NCBI GenBank assembly: GCA_947447385.1
Contig: CANFKN010000056.1
Span: forward strand, 1-7,743
From: Microbacteriaceae bacterium
GTDB taxonomy: Bacteria; Actinomycetota; Actinomycetes; Actinomycetales; Microbacteriaceae
Length of the DNA stretch: 7,743 bases
Reading direction: 5' to 3'
The position numbers and the translations under genes are program-made. The notes beneath the pieces were generated by a model. It was not told the origin of the DNA. It saw only the letters and a list, made by a program, of their open reading frames with translations, and ran no database searches. Shown here piece after piece: positions 1 to 6,056 of this stretch (its first letter is position 1; each line of letters begins with the position of its first letter).

Positions 1-663
1 GGAATTTTCTTGGTTTATGACGAAGCCCGCCAGCCGTTCCTTTTTTTGCACGGATACGAACCAGATTTTCGTTGGGAATCGTTCATTGACGCTTTGCTCA
101 CCATCATCGATTTGTTCGGTGTGAGCCAGATCAGCTGGGTTCACTCGATTCCTTTTCCTATTCCGCACACCAGGCCAATCGGCGTAACAGTGTCTGGCAA
201 TCGCCGCGATCTGATCGACTCAACTTCTGAGTGGAAACCCCAGACGCAGGTGCCAGGCAATGTTTTGCACCTACTGGAATATCGGGGTTCGAGCTCAGGG
301 TTGCCGATGGTGGGGTTCGTGCTTTTGGTGCCTCATTACCTAGGCGATAGTGAATACCCGGTCGCTGGCGTCAAAGCCCTCGAGTTGCTATCGCTCGGCA
401 CAGGGCTAGTTTTCTCGACCGACGCGCTGCGCGAAGAATCAATCACCTTTTTGGCGAAACTCACTGAACAGCTCGAAGACAACGATGAACTCAAGCGTAT
501 GGTTGCAAACCTTGAGCAGGGATACACGAGTGAACGCACTACGCCTGGTCGGCCAAATATAAGCAAACCAGAGACGAAGATGCCCACAGCAGAAGAAATC
601 GCTGCTGAACTCGAAGACTATTTAGCTAGTCGTCGCAGAAACCAAACAGATGAAGAGAACTAG
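1..663 (+). CDS. PAC2 family protein (5' end outside the window)
   Basis: This is the C-terminal part, 220 codons, of a protein of the PAC2 (proteasome assembly chaperone 2-like) family. The reading frame is open from base 1 with no convincing start: the TTG at 10 lies inside conserved sequence, so the gene begins upstream. Family marks are the LHGYEPDFRW segment (usual actinobacterial form LHGPEPDxRW), the IPHTRPIGVT segment (usual form VPHTRP), and the VPHYLGDSEYP segment where relatives have VPHY. An acidic linker and a short C-terminal helix (AEEIAAELEDYLASRR) follow, also typical of the actinobacterial proteins. The archaeal and eukaryotic relatives assist proteasome assembly; the role of the actinobacterial form is not settled to my knowledge. 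The protein is soluble with no membrane segment in the visible part. Its end overlaps the next gene by 14 bp, implying co-transcription and coupled translation. Confidence 0.88.
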   Translation, partial: GIFLVYDEARQPFLFLHGYEPDFRWESFIDALLTIIDLFGVSQISWVHSIPFPIPHTRPIGVTVSGNRRDLIDSTSEWKPQTQVPGNVLHLLEYRGSSSGLPMVGFVLLVPHYLGDSEYPVAGVKALELLSLGTGLVFSTDALREESITFLAKLTEQLEDNDELKRMVANLEQGYTSERTTPGRPNISKPETKMPTAEEIAAELEDYLASRRRNQTDEEN

Positions 664-1969
664 CGGACTAATTGCCGTTGGCGCCTCGGCGATCACCTAT
701 TTCGTTGCGGTCACGCAGCGCTCAACTATGGGAACGGCATCGCTAGCTGCCGCTGAACGTTTTCACACCAATGCCGAGCAGTTGGCAAGTTTGGCTGTTT
801 TGCAGATCTTTGTTTATGCTGCGATGCAGATTCCTATTGGATTTCTGCTCGATCGTTTCGGCGCCCGTGTGCTTCTCATCATTGGGGCCCTGACCATGGG
901 TGTTGGTCAAGTAACCGTGGCTTTTTCTGACAACCTCAGCCAAGCAGTTCTCGGTCGAATCTTGGTTGGGCTAGGCGACGCGTTCACCTTCATTTCGATG
1001 ATTCGTGTGATCAATGGTTGGTACTCGGGGCGGCGAGCCTCGCAACTCCAACAGTGGCTCAGCAACATCGGCCAACTCGGTCAAGTTGCCTCGGCTGTGC
1101 CCTTCGCTGCTCTTCTAGGGTTCGCCGGCTGGCAAAACGCTTTTCTAGGCATTGCTTCGGCATCGATTCTCGCTGCACTTCTAGTTTTTTTTGCAGTGCA
1201 AAACTCACGCGTTACCCCGATCGATAAGCCTTCACCACTCAACTTGGCGAGCATGCGCGACCAGTTTGTAACAAATATGCGAAACCCTGGAACTCGGTTT
1301 GCCTTCTGGGTGCACTTCACGACGCAATCAGCCGCAACGGTTTTCGTTCTGCTTTGGGGTTTTCCATTTTTGGAGCGTGCTCAAGAGCTCGAGAAGCCCT
1401 TGGCTTCAGCACTAATAAGTTCGATGGTTTTCGTCGGCATCGCGGTGGGTCTTTTCTATGGCTGGATTTGCGGCGCACATCCGCATTTGCGTTACCGTCT
1501 GATAATTTCGGTCGCCTTCACAATCATCGGTGCGTGGGCAGTGGTTTTACTTTGGCCAGGTGTTGCACCACTTTGGCTACTGGCGCTGCTAGTGGCTGTT
1601 CTCGGGGGAGCCGGGCCGGCATCGATGATTGCATTCGATTATTCGCGCGCCTACACGCCAATTGCGCGACTCGGCTCGGCGAATGGCATCGTAAACATCG
1701 GTGGTTTTTTGGCAACACTTGTCACAATGTTCCTAATCGGAGTGACGCTCGATGCCGTTCACGCTTGGCGTCTCACTGAGGTTCACATGCCAGTCGGTGC
1801 GCAGGTAGGTCTTTATGACCTAGAAGGCTTTCGCATCGCAATGTGGATTCAAATTGGAGTCATTCTCGTGGGAGTATTTGGTCTAAGAAGAGAACACAGT
1901 CAACTCATGAAGCTTGACGCCTCAAGATTGGCTAGCGCGCTGCTCGGGAATAATACCCATGAAAAATAG
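650..1969 (+). CDS. MFS transporter, substrate unknown
   Basis: This is a 439-residue integral membrane protein of the major facilitator superfamily with about 12 hydrophobic segments, roughly at residues 5-22, 45-67, 74-92, 97-118, 138-158, 162-184, 218-240, 252-273, 284-303, 306-328, 343-368 and 395-412. The loop between segments 2 and 3 carries motif A (GFLLDRFGAR, residues 64-73), which is the main family evidence. A hydrophilic central loop (about 186-216) separates the two six-helix halves. The segment NGWYSGRRASQLQQ after helix 4 resembles actinobacterial MFS proteins of unassigned substrate; I cannot name what it carries. The ATG at 650 lies inside the end of the PAC2 gene and has no strong ribosome binding site, so translation is probably coupled to PAC2. 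There is no obvious hairpin terminator behind it. The 3' end carries what looks like the start of the rpoD control region. A run of eight T (1185-1192) is read in frame. Confidence 0.9.
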   Translation: MKRTSGLIAVGASAITYFVAVTQRSTMGTASLAAAERFHTNAEQLASLAVLQIFVYAAMQIPIGFLLDRFGARVLLIIGALTMGVGQVTVAFSDNLSQAVLGRILVGLGDAFTFISMIRVINGWYSGRRASQLQQWLSNIGQLGQVASAVPFAALLGFAGWQNAFLGIASASILAALLVFFAVQNSRVTPIDKPSPLNLASMRDQFVTNMRNPGTRFAFWVHFTTQSAATVFVLLWGFPFLERAQELEKPLASALISSMVFVGIAVGLFYGWICGAHPHLRYRLIISVAFTIIGAWAVVLLWPGVAPLWLLALLVAVLGGAGPASMIAFDYSRAYTPIARLGSANGIVNIGGFLATLVTMFLIGVTLDAVHAWRLTEVHMPVGAQVGLYDLEGFRIAMWIQIGVILVGVFGLRREHSQLMKLDASRLASALLGNNTHEK

Positions 1970-1971
1970 TT
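1946..1971 (+). promoter_or_regulatory. Candidate SigH/SigR-type ECF promoter for rpoD
   Basis: GGGAATA (1946-1952) is followed, 16 bases later, by GTT (1969-1971) within AGTTGACA. This resembles the promoters read by actinobacterial thiol-stress ECF sigma factors (SigH in Corynebacterium and Mycobacterium, SigR in Streptomyces), whose pattern is GGAAT, a spacer of about 16-20 bases, then GTT. It sits in the last codons of the MFS gene and would start transcripts near 1977-1981, giving an rpoD leader of about 190 bases. In Streptomyces coelicolor the principal sigma gene hrdB is known to have a SigR-dependent promoter, so the location makes sense. The same TTGACA (1970-1975) could be read as a housekeeping -35 box, but no good -10 follows at 16-18 bases. 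Confidence 0.42.
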
Positions 1972-2027
1972 GACACAAGAGCAATAAAATAAAAACACTG
2001 TTTGCTGCGAGTTTTGTCGCTTGAACG

Positions 2028-2036
2028 TGAGATACT
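2028..2036 (+). promoter_or_regulatory. Weak extended -10 promoter candidate for rpoD
   Basis: TGAGATACT contains an extended -10 TG followed by GATACT, four of six matches to TATAAT. No good -35 hexamer stands 16-18 bases upstream. It would place a start near 2043 and a leader of about 125 bases. A second perfect TTGACA (2078-2083) lies further downstream, also without a good -10 partner. This is a guess at the housekeeping promoter. Confidence 0.25.
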
Positions 2037-2047
2037 TATTGTCAGAT

Positions 2048-2091
2048 AAGACCCAGTCGCTTTCAGAAATTTTGAATTTGACATGGGTCTT
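2048..2091 (+). repeat. Inverted repeat in the rpoD leader
   Basis: AAGACCCA (2048-2055) and TGGGTCTT (2084-2091) are perfect reverse complements separated by 28 bases. The second arm directly abuts the TTGACA at 2078-2083. In RNA the arms could form an 8-bp stem in the rpoD leader; in DNA they could form a split operator. The repeat is visible in the sequence; any function is inference. Confidence 0.4.
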
Positions 2092-2154
2092 TGTAATGCC
2101 CGAAAACTTGCAATTGAGCTGGTTTCAGGTTCGCTTCCCATGGCATCACACGAT

Positions 2155-2160
2155 AAGGGG
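2155..2160 (+). promoter_or_regulatory. Ribosome binding site that fixes the rpoD start
   Basis: AAGGGG ends 7 bases before the ATG at 2168. It is the only good Shine-Dalgarno match in front of an in-frame start here and supports ATG 2168 over the earlier in-frame TTG 2021 and ATG 2096, whose encoded residues are unlike sigma factor N-termini. Confidence 0.7.
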
Positions 2161-2167
2161 TTCGAAA

Positions 2168-3760
2168 ATGTCAAAAGAACGTAACGTATTCCAGCGGTTT
2201 TTGGGGCGTCAAGCACCCGAAGCGAAGCCAGCGGTAATTGAGCCGCAGGCAGTTGAAACGCCAGCATTACCTGCAAAAGACAAAGTTGTGAAGACAACAA
2301 AAGCACCTGCGGCAAAAGCTACAGCTGAAAAGCTCGAGCCAAAAACCGTGAAAGCCGAAGCAACAAAGACTGCTGTTACGAAAGCAGCGGTCACTACGAA
2401 AGAAGCCACCATCTCAAAAGCACCAAAGACCACCAAGGCAAAGCCAAAAGCCGAGTCTGAGTCACAAAACACCGAACTAAACACCGAAGACGTTACAGAA
2501 GCTAAGAAGCCGGCAGCAAAGAAACCAGCCGCTAAGAAGCCTGCCACTGCAACTGCTGAAGCCGCGCCCAAGACTAAGGCGCCCGCTAAAGCCAAGCCTG
2601 CCAAAGCAAAATTGCCTAAGGGCGACGAAGAAGATTTAGACGAAGACGAAGATCTTGACGTCGAAGAAATTGTTAGCGAAGCCGCAGCGGCCGTTGACAT
2701 CGTTGAAGTAGCCGAGTCGATTCCTGTTGCTGAACTAGGGCCTGAAGAAGACGAAGACAAAATGGCTCTTAACGCGCCTGAAGGTGCGATTGTGCTTTCA
2801 AACCGCGAAGAAGAGGATATTCCTGCTCAGTCAACCTCCATCACAGGAGCAACTGCAGACCCGGTCAAAGACTATTTGAAACAAATCGGCAAGGTAGCAC
2901 TTCTCAACGCCGAGCTAGAAGTATCGCTCGCTAAGAGCATCGAAGCCGGTCTTTTTGCCGAAGAGAAGGTAGCAACTGACCTTACCCTTGACGAAGACAC
3001 CAAGCGCGATTTGCGTTGGGTAATCAAAGACGGGCAACGCGCTAAGAGCCACCTGCTTGAAGCAAACCTTCGCCTTGTTGTGAGCCTTGCAAAGCGTTAC
3101 ACGGGTCGCGGCATGCAGTTTCTTGACCTGATTCAAGAAGGAAACCTCGGCTTGATTCGCGCCGTTGAAAAGTTTGACTACACCAAGGGCTACAAGTTCT
3201 CGACATATGCAACTTGGTGGATCAGACAGGCCATTACGCGTGCGATGGCCGACCAGGCCAGAACGATTCGAATTCCTGTTCACATGGTTGAAGTGATCAA
3301 CAAGTTGGCTCGCGTTCAGCGCCAATTGTTGCAAGACCTCGGTCGCGAACCAACCCCAGAAGAACTTGCCCGCGAACTTGACATGACTCCTGAAAAAGTC
3401 GTTGAGGTTCAGAAATATGGTCGCGAACCGATCTCACTTTCAACACCGTTGGGTGAAGATGGCGACAGCGAGTTTGGTGACTTGATTGAAGACACCGAAG
3501 CTGTTGCTCCGGCAGAAGCCGTTGGCTACAGCATGCTGCAGCGAGAGCTGGAGCGCATCCTAGATTCATTGCATCCGCGCGAGGCTGGTGTAATTCGCAG
3601 CCGCTTCGGTCTGGGCGATGGTGTGCAGAAGACTCTCGACCAGATTGGTGAAGAGTTCGGTGTTACTCGCGAACGCATTCGCCAGATTGAGTCGAAGACA
3701 ATGTCAAAGCTGCGCCACCCTTCGCGCTCTCAGCTATTGCGCGACTATCTAGACAACTAG
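2168..3760 (+). CDS. rpoD: Principal RNA polymerase sigma factor (RpoD/SigA/HrdB)
   Basis: This 530-residue primary sigma-70 factor directs RNA polymerase to housekeeping promoters. Residues 1-150 are a lysine/alanine/proline-rich, disordered tail typical of actinobacterial RpoD, followed by an acidic stretch (153-172, [12 protein letters not shown]). Region 1.2 begins at about 231 ([11 protein letters not shown]). Region 2 spans about 296-370 and includes the core-binding and -10-recognition sequences [18 protein letters not shown] and [15 protein letters not shown]. Region 3 spans about 371-450 ([22 protein letters not shown]). Region 4 spans 461-530, with the -35-reading helix-turn-helix [20 protein letters not shown] and the usual ending [10 protein letters not shown]. 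The full set of regions separates it from SigB-like and ECF factors. The start at ATG 2168 is chosen for its AAGGGG site; the frame is open back to 2021 but that extension looks non-coding. The stop lies 7 bp before the MurT-like gene, so these are probably co-transcribed. Actinobacterial parE genes commonly lie close to this gene, as here. Confidence 0.96.
   Translation: MSKERNVFQRFLGRQAPEAKPAVIEPQAVETPALPAKDKVVKTTKAPAAKATAEKLEPKTVKAEATKTAVTKAAVTTKEATISKAPKTTKAKPKAESESQNTELNTEDVTEAKKPAAKKPAAKKPATATAEAAPKTKAPAKAKPAKAKLPKGDEEDLDEDEDLDVEEIVSEAAAAVDIVEVAESIPVAELGPEEDEDKMALNAPEGAIVLSNREEEDIPAQSTSITGATADPVKDYLKQIGKVALLNAELEVSLAKSIEAGLFAEEKVATDLTLDEDTKRDLRWVIKDGQRAKSHLLEANLRLVVSLAKRYTGRGMQFLDLIQEGNLGLIRAVEKFDYTKGYKFSTYATWWIRQAITRAMADQARTIRIPVHMVEVINKLARVQRQLLQDLGREPTPEELARELDMTPEKVVEVQKYGREPISLSTPLGEDGDSEFGDLIEDTEAVAPAEAVGYSMLQRELERILDSLHPREAGVIRSRFGLGDGVQKTLDQIGEEFGVTRERIRQIESKTMSKLRHPSRSQLLRDYLDN
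2501..2545 (+). repeat. Tandem AKKPA repeats in the RpoD tail
   Basis: Fifteen codons encode three copies of the pentapeptide AKKPA (RpoD residues 112-126). The first and third copies share GCTAAGAAGCC while the middle copy uses other codons. The repeats sit in a longer Lys/Ala/Pro tract (about residues 38-150) that resembles histone H1-like tails. Such tracts vary in length between related species. Confidence 0.8.
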
Positions 3761-3767
3761 GTTTAGC

Positions 3768-5042
3768 TTGCTTTATCTGCCTGCAATCGTCATCGGGCGC
3801 TTGGTGCGCTATGCGGTTCGCCTTGTGCGGCCCGGTGGCGGTTCGGCACTGCCTGGTCTAGTACTTCGCAAAATTGCGCCGGGATTGCTTCGCAAAACAC
3901 TGAGCAGCTTCAAACAGGGCCTTGTGATAATCACTGGTTCGGCCGGCAAATCGACCACGACCAAAATGGCAGTGGCAATAGTTCGCGCTCACGGGCTGCA
4001 AGTTTTCACGAACCCTTCGACTGCAAACATCGAGCAGGGTTTTTATGCGGCCATTCTCGAGCGGTCAAACCTATTTGGCAAAATTACCGGTGACATCGCG
4101 ATTTTAGAGATGGATGAAGCCCACGCGGCCGCAATCGTAAAGCGCATTAAGCCCAGATTTGCCACGATTTTGAACGTTCTTGAAGACCAACTCGACAGAT
4201 TTGGTGACCCCGTCAACGTGCGAAACGACCTCGCTAAAGTTTCTGAAGCCGCCACGAACGGTGTCGCACTGAATGCCGATGACCAAAACCTGCTGTGGAT
4301 GCTGGCTGAAGGCAATGGGGTATCAAACGTTAGCTGGTTTGGTATTGACGAATCTGTCTTGAGCACAGCTCGCAAGGGTTTGGGAACAGCGCCGACTTAC
4401 CTTTTTGAACTTGAACGACCTGAGACTCAAACTACAGGTGTCGCCATTGACGGTCTTCAGCTGCAGGTTTCGCTGGGCTCGGGGCAAGTAGTGCAGGCAA
4501 CAATGCCCAGCCGTGGACTTCATTTCGCAGTTGACGCTGTTGCTGCTCTTGAAACGGCACGGCGACTTCTTGGAACGCTTTTTGATGGTGAGCTCGCTGC
4601 CAAAGTGCTGAGTGAGTTGCCACCCGTTTTTGCTAGAGGTGAACTAAAAGAAGTGAACGGTGAAATGGTGGAGTTCATCTTGGTTCAGAACCCGCCGAGT
4701 TTTCAACTCAATCTAGATAACCTAACCACCAAGCCAGAGCAAATAATGTTTGCAGTTGGCACCGACGTGCATGACCCTTCATGGCTATGGACTGTTGATC
4801 TTAAGAATCTCACGCACGCCGATGTGGTGACCGGTTACAACCACGCCGAAGCGGCCCTGTTGCTGGCCTACAACGAGATACCAGTTGGCAGCGTGATTGG
4901 CGACCTTGATGACGCGCTTTCAACGTTCTTTGGACTACCCAAGCCATCACGAGGATACAAAACCGTCATCTTCTCGGCGGATTCAATGCGTCGAATCAGA
5001 AGAGCACTCGGCTTCACCGACCCAGAGGATGTAGAGCGATGA
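3768..5042 (+). CDS. murT: MurT-like Mur ligase, divergent (no Cys4 zinc ribbon)
   Basis: This 424-residue protein has the MurT architecture. Its N-terminus (IGRLVRYAVRLVRPGGG, then SALPG) matches the family and supports the TTG start at 3768, although only a weak AGG precedes it. A central Mur ligase ATPase domain carries a P-loop at 57-65 (GSAGKSTTT), EMDEA at 114-118 (usual EVDEA) and DQLDRFG at 140-146 (usual DQLDRYG). A C-terminal DUF1727-type domain has NPPSF at 308-312 (usual NPAGF) and DPSWLWTVD at 336-344 (usual DVSWIWDVD). Known MurT pairs with GatD to amidate the D-Glu alpha-carboxyl of lipid II using ATP and glutamine-derived ammonia. Oddities: the P-loop is not the canonical GTNGKT; there is no cysteine in the whole protein, so the Cys4 zinc ribbon of canonical MurT is absent; and T342 replaces the WIWD aspartate. 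It follows rpoD by 7 bp and overlaps gatD by 4 bp. Family membership is firm; the reaction is uncertain. Confidence 0.88.
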   Translation: MLYLPAIVIGRLVRYAVRLVRPGGGSALPGLVLRKIAPGLLRKTLSSFKQGLVIITGSAGKSTTTKMAVAIVRAHGLQVFTNPSTANIEQGFYAAILERSNLFGKITGDIAILEMDEAHAAAIVKRIKPRFATILNVLEDQLDRFGDPVNVRNDLAKVSEAATNGVALNADDQNLLWMLAEGNGVSNVSWFGIDESVLSTARKGLGTAPTYLFELERPETQTTGVAIDGLQLQVSLGSGQVVQATMPSRGLHFAVDAVAALETARRLLGTLFDGELAAKVLSELPPVFARGELKEVNGEMVEFILVQNPPSFQLNLDNLTTKPEQIMFAVGTDVHDPSWLWTVDLKNLTHADVVTGYNHAEAALLLAYNEIPVGSVIGDLDDALSTFFGLPKPSRGYKTVIFSADSMRRIRRALGFTDPEDVER

Positions 5043-5656
5043 GCAAAATCAAACTCATCACACTTTTGGGCGAGCAGTTCAACATCAACGGTGATCAGGG
5101 CAACCTGCTGGTTTTGCAAAAGCGCCTCGCATGGTTAGGTTTTGAATCTGAGATTCTTTCGGTGAGTTCAAGCGCAGAACTCTTTGGTGCGACTGGCCAC
5201 TTTGTTTTGTTGGGGCATGGCAGTCTCGCAGCGAATAAGAGCGCAGCGTCAAGCTGGCCTTCAATGGCTGAGGATTTCATTACGGCGACGAAAACGTTGC
5301 CAGGTTTGGCAGTTGGTTCTGGAGCGAGCAAAGTTGCCACCTCAGCTGGTTTGCATTTGAAGCAACTTGCCGAGCCGGTGTCTGAGTTCGCCACCGAGCA
5401 TCTAAATGAGTTTGAGCTATTAGGTTATAAATTCGCTGATGCCCAGCCGGCCGTTACGCATCAAGTCAACAACGCAATCGTGACTTGGATGCATGGTCCG
5501 CTCCTGGCAAAAAACCCAGAACTTGCAGATGCGATGATCCGCCGCATTTTGACCGCGGCTGGCATCACAGCGCCAGAGAGCCTTTCAAACGAAAACACCC
5601 GCAAGATCGATGAGATACTTGCGGGTGTCTGGCAGCTTGAAAAGCCGCAAAACTAG
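5039..5656 (+). CDS. gatD: GatD-like class I glutamine amidotransferase homologue lacking the catalytic cysteine
   Basis: This 205-residue protein is the partner of the MurT-like ligase. It starts at an ATG overlapping the upstream TGA (ATGA), with AGAGGA at 5024-5029 as ribosome binding site. GatD marks are NINGDQGNLLVLQKR at 15-29 (usual NLYGDRGN) and the C-terminal MHGPLLAKNPELAD starting at 151, which keeps the catalytic-type histidine H152. However, the nucleophile motif, usually AVCGGYQ, is AVGSGAS here: G93-S94 stand in place of Cys-Gly. No cysteine occurs anywhere in the protein. The oxyanion-side GGGQD motif reads GHGSL (59-63). It is also shorter than the roughly 240 residues of characterised GatD. 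Glutaminase activity by the known mechanism is therefore not expected. The frame is intact and the surrounding fold motifs persist, which argues for a retained structural or altered catalytic role. S94 as a substitute nucleophile cannot be excluded. Confidence 0.85.
   Translation: MSKIKLITLLGEQFNINGDQGNLLVLQKRLAWLGFESEILSVSSSAELFGATGHFVLLGHGSLAANKSAASSWPSMAEDFITATKTLPGLAVGSGASKVATSAGLHLKQLAEPVSEFATEHLNEFELLGYKFADAQPAVTHQVNNAIVTWMHGPLLAKNPELADAMIRRILTAAGITAPESLSNENTRKIDEILAGVWQLEKPQN
5591..5628 (-). terminator. Probable intrinsic terminator of the zinc-protein gene, inside the end of gatD
   Basis: ACACCCGCAAG (5595-5605) and CTTGCGGGTGT (5618-5628) form a perfect 11-bp stem with a 12-base loop. 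Read on the minus strand the hairpin is followed at once by TTTTC then GTTTG, a terminator-like T-tract, about 32 bases past the stop codon of the minus-strand gene at 5660. On the plus strand no T-run follows closely; the nearest is 5657-5661, 28 bases later. The gatD codons here encode residues near the C-terminus, so the sequence serves both purposes if this is right. Confidence 0.55.
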
Positions 5657-5660
5657 TTTT
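5649..5660. repeat. 12-bp palindrome spanning the convergent stop codons
   Basis: AAAACTAGTTTT is a perfect palindrome spanning the gatD stop (TAG, 5654-5656) and touching the opposing stop (complement of 5660-5662). It is AT-rich and lacks a loop, so it is at best an accessory to bidirectional termination between the two converging genes. Confidence 0.4.
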
Positions 5661-5890
5661 TACTTGCTGAGGAGCTTGTCGCTCTCGTCGTGCCATTTGA
5701 TGGCGATTGGGCGAAGCTTGGCTTCGTTTTCTTTTGCGTGGTGACCGCAGAACAGAAGTTCTCCGGTAGCCAGCTCTGCACGCACATAAGCCTGGGCGCC
5801 ACAAGCATCGCAGCGGTCTGCTGCGGTTAGCTGATGAACCAGAGTCGTTGTGACCTGTTCGTCTTGTTCTTCGGTTTCTAGCGGGGCCAT
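5660..5890 (-). CDS. Small zinc-ribbon-like actinobacterial protein (DUF7455 type)
   Basis: This 76-residue protein has an acidic N-terminus (about residues 4-11) and a conserved core RCDACGAQAYVRAEL followed by LLFCGHHAKENE. The cysteines C27, C30 and C48 with H50/H51 form a CxxC-x17-CxHH pattern suited to binding one zinc ion. It resembles the small DUF7455 proteins of Actinobacteria that sit near the principal sigma gene and parE; their function is unknown to me. The start is ATG at 5888-5890, preceded on the minus strand by GAAAGGA at about 5 bases. The frame is open 15 codons further upstream to another ATG, but that extension lacks family similarity and a good binding site. The gene converges on gatD with 3 bp between stops and diverges from parE. 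Confidence 0.85.
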   Translation of the reverse strand: MAPLETEEQDEQVTTTLVHQLTAADRCDACGAQAYVRAELATGELLFCGHHAKENEAKLRPIAIKWHDESDKLLSK

Positions 5891-6056
5891 AAGGTTCCTT
5901 TCGTGCTGAACTAATCTCATCACATTGATGGACATTCTTGGGTAGCTTTTCGCTTGATTTCGCTAACTGCGAAGAAATTTCGTGATTATGCACCGATTTC
6001 GACCATGCCACCGTGTCAGCCTGCTGAAAGAGCACGTCGCGAGATAACATTCTGAG
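5891..6056. other. Divergent control region with phased TTTCG repeats
   Basis: This 166-bp non-coding gap separates two divergent genes. TTTCG occurs at 5899, 5948, 5958, 5978 and 5997. The last four are spaced 10, 20 and 19 bases apart, close to whole helical turns. TTTCGCT is directly repeated (5948-5954 and 5958-5964), and TTCGC at 5959-5963 forms an inverted repeat with GCGAA at 5969-5973. CGAA at 5970-5973 also pairs with TTCG at 5979-5982 across 5 bases. This could be a protein-binding region; it does not match the actinobacterial SOS box closely enough to call. For the minus-strand gene, the only -10-like hexamer I noticed is CATAAT (complement of 5985-5990), with no properly spaced -35. 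Confidence 0.35.

Noticed and set aside
1174..1200. TGCACT/AGTGCA inverted repeat around a run of eight T inside the MFS gene, considered as a terminator or slippage site
   Set aside because: The T-run lies in the loop rather than after the stem, and the frame stays open with normal transmembrane sequence on both sides.
1970..1999. Housekeeping promoter using TTGACA at 1970-1975
   Set aside because: Spacers of 16-18 bases lead only to AAAACA, AAACAC or AACACT, none a convincing -10; the hexamer is better explained as part of the ECF-type GTT box, though this is not certain.
2021..2167. In-frame extension of rpoD to TTG 2021 (49 extra residues) or ATG 2096
   Set aside because: The encoded residues do not look like a sigma factor N-terminus, no binding site precedes either start, and the stretch contains promoter-like and repeat sequence; ATG 2168 has AAGGGG at 7 bases.
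2209..2760. 183-codon open frame on the minus strand opposite rpoD
   Set aside because: Its Ser/Ala/Val/Phe-rich product is the antisense shadow of the Lys/Ala/Glu-rich RpoD tail; no start signal or family resemblance.
5039..5656. gatD considered as a pseudogene because the nucleophile is lost
   Set aside because: The frame is intact, start and stop overlap neighbours in operon fashion, a good binding site is present, and several family motifs remain; the partner ligase also shows parallel changes, which suggests co-evolution rather than decay.
5970..5982. CGAA-gaaat-TTCG considered as an SOS (LexA) box near parE
   Set aside because: Actinobacterial LexA boxes follow CGAAC-N4-GTTCG; the spacing and the inner C/G are missing here.
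5565..6050. 161-codon minus-strand open frame overlapping the small zinc-protein gene in another frame
   Set aside because: Arg/Ser-rich composition without domain resemblance, running across a control region and the coding end of gatD; the competing 76-residue frame has a family pattern and a binding site.
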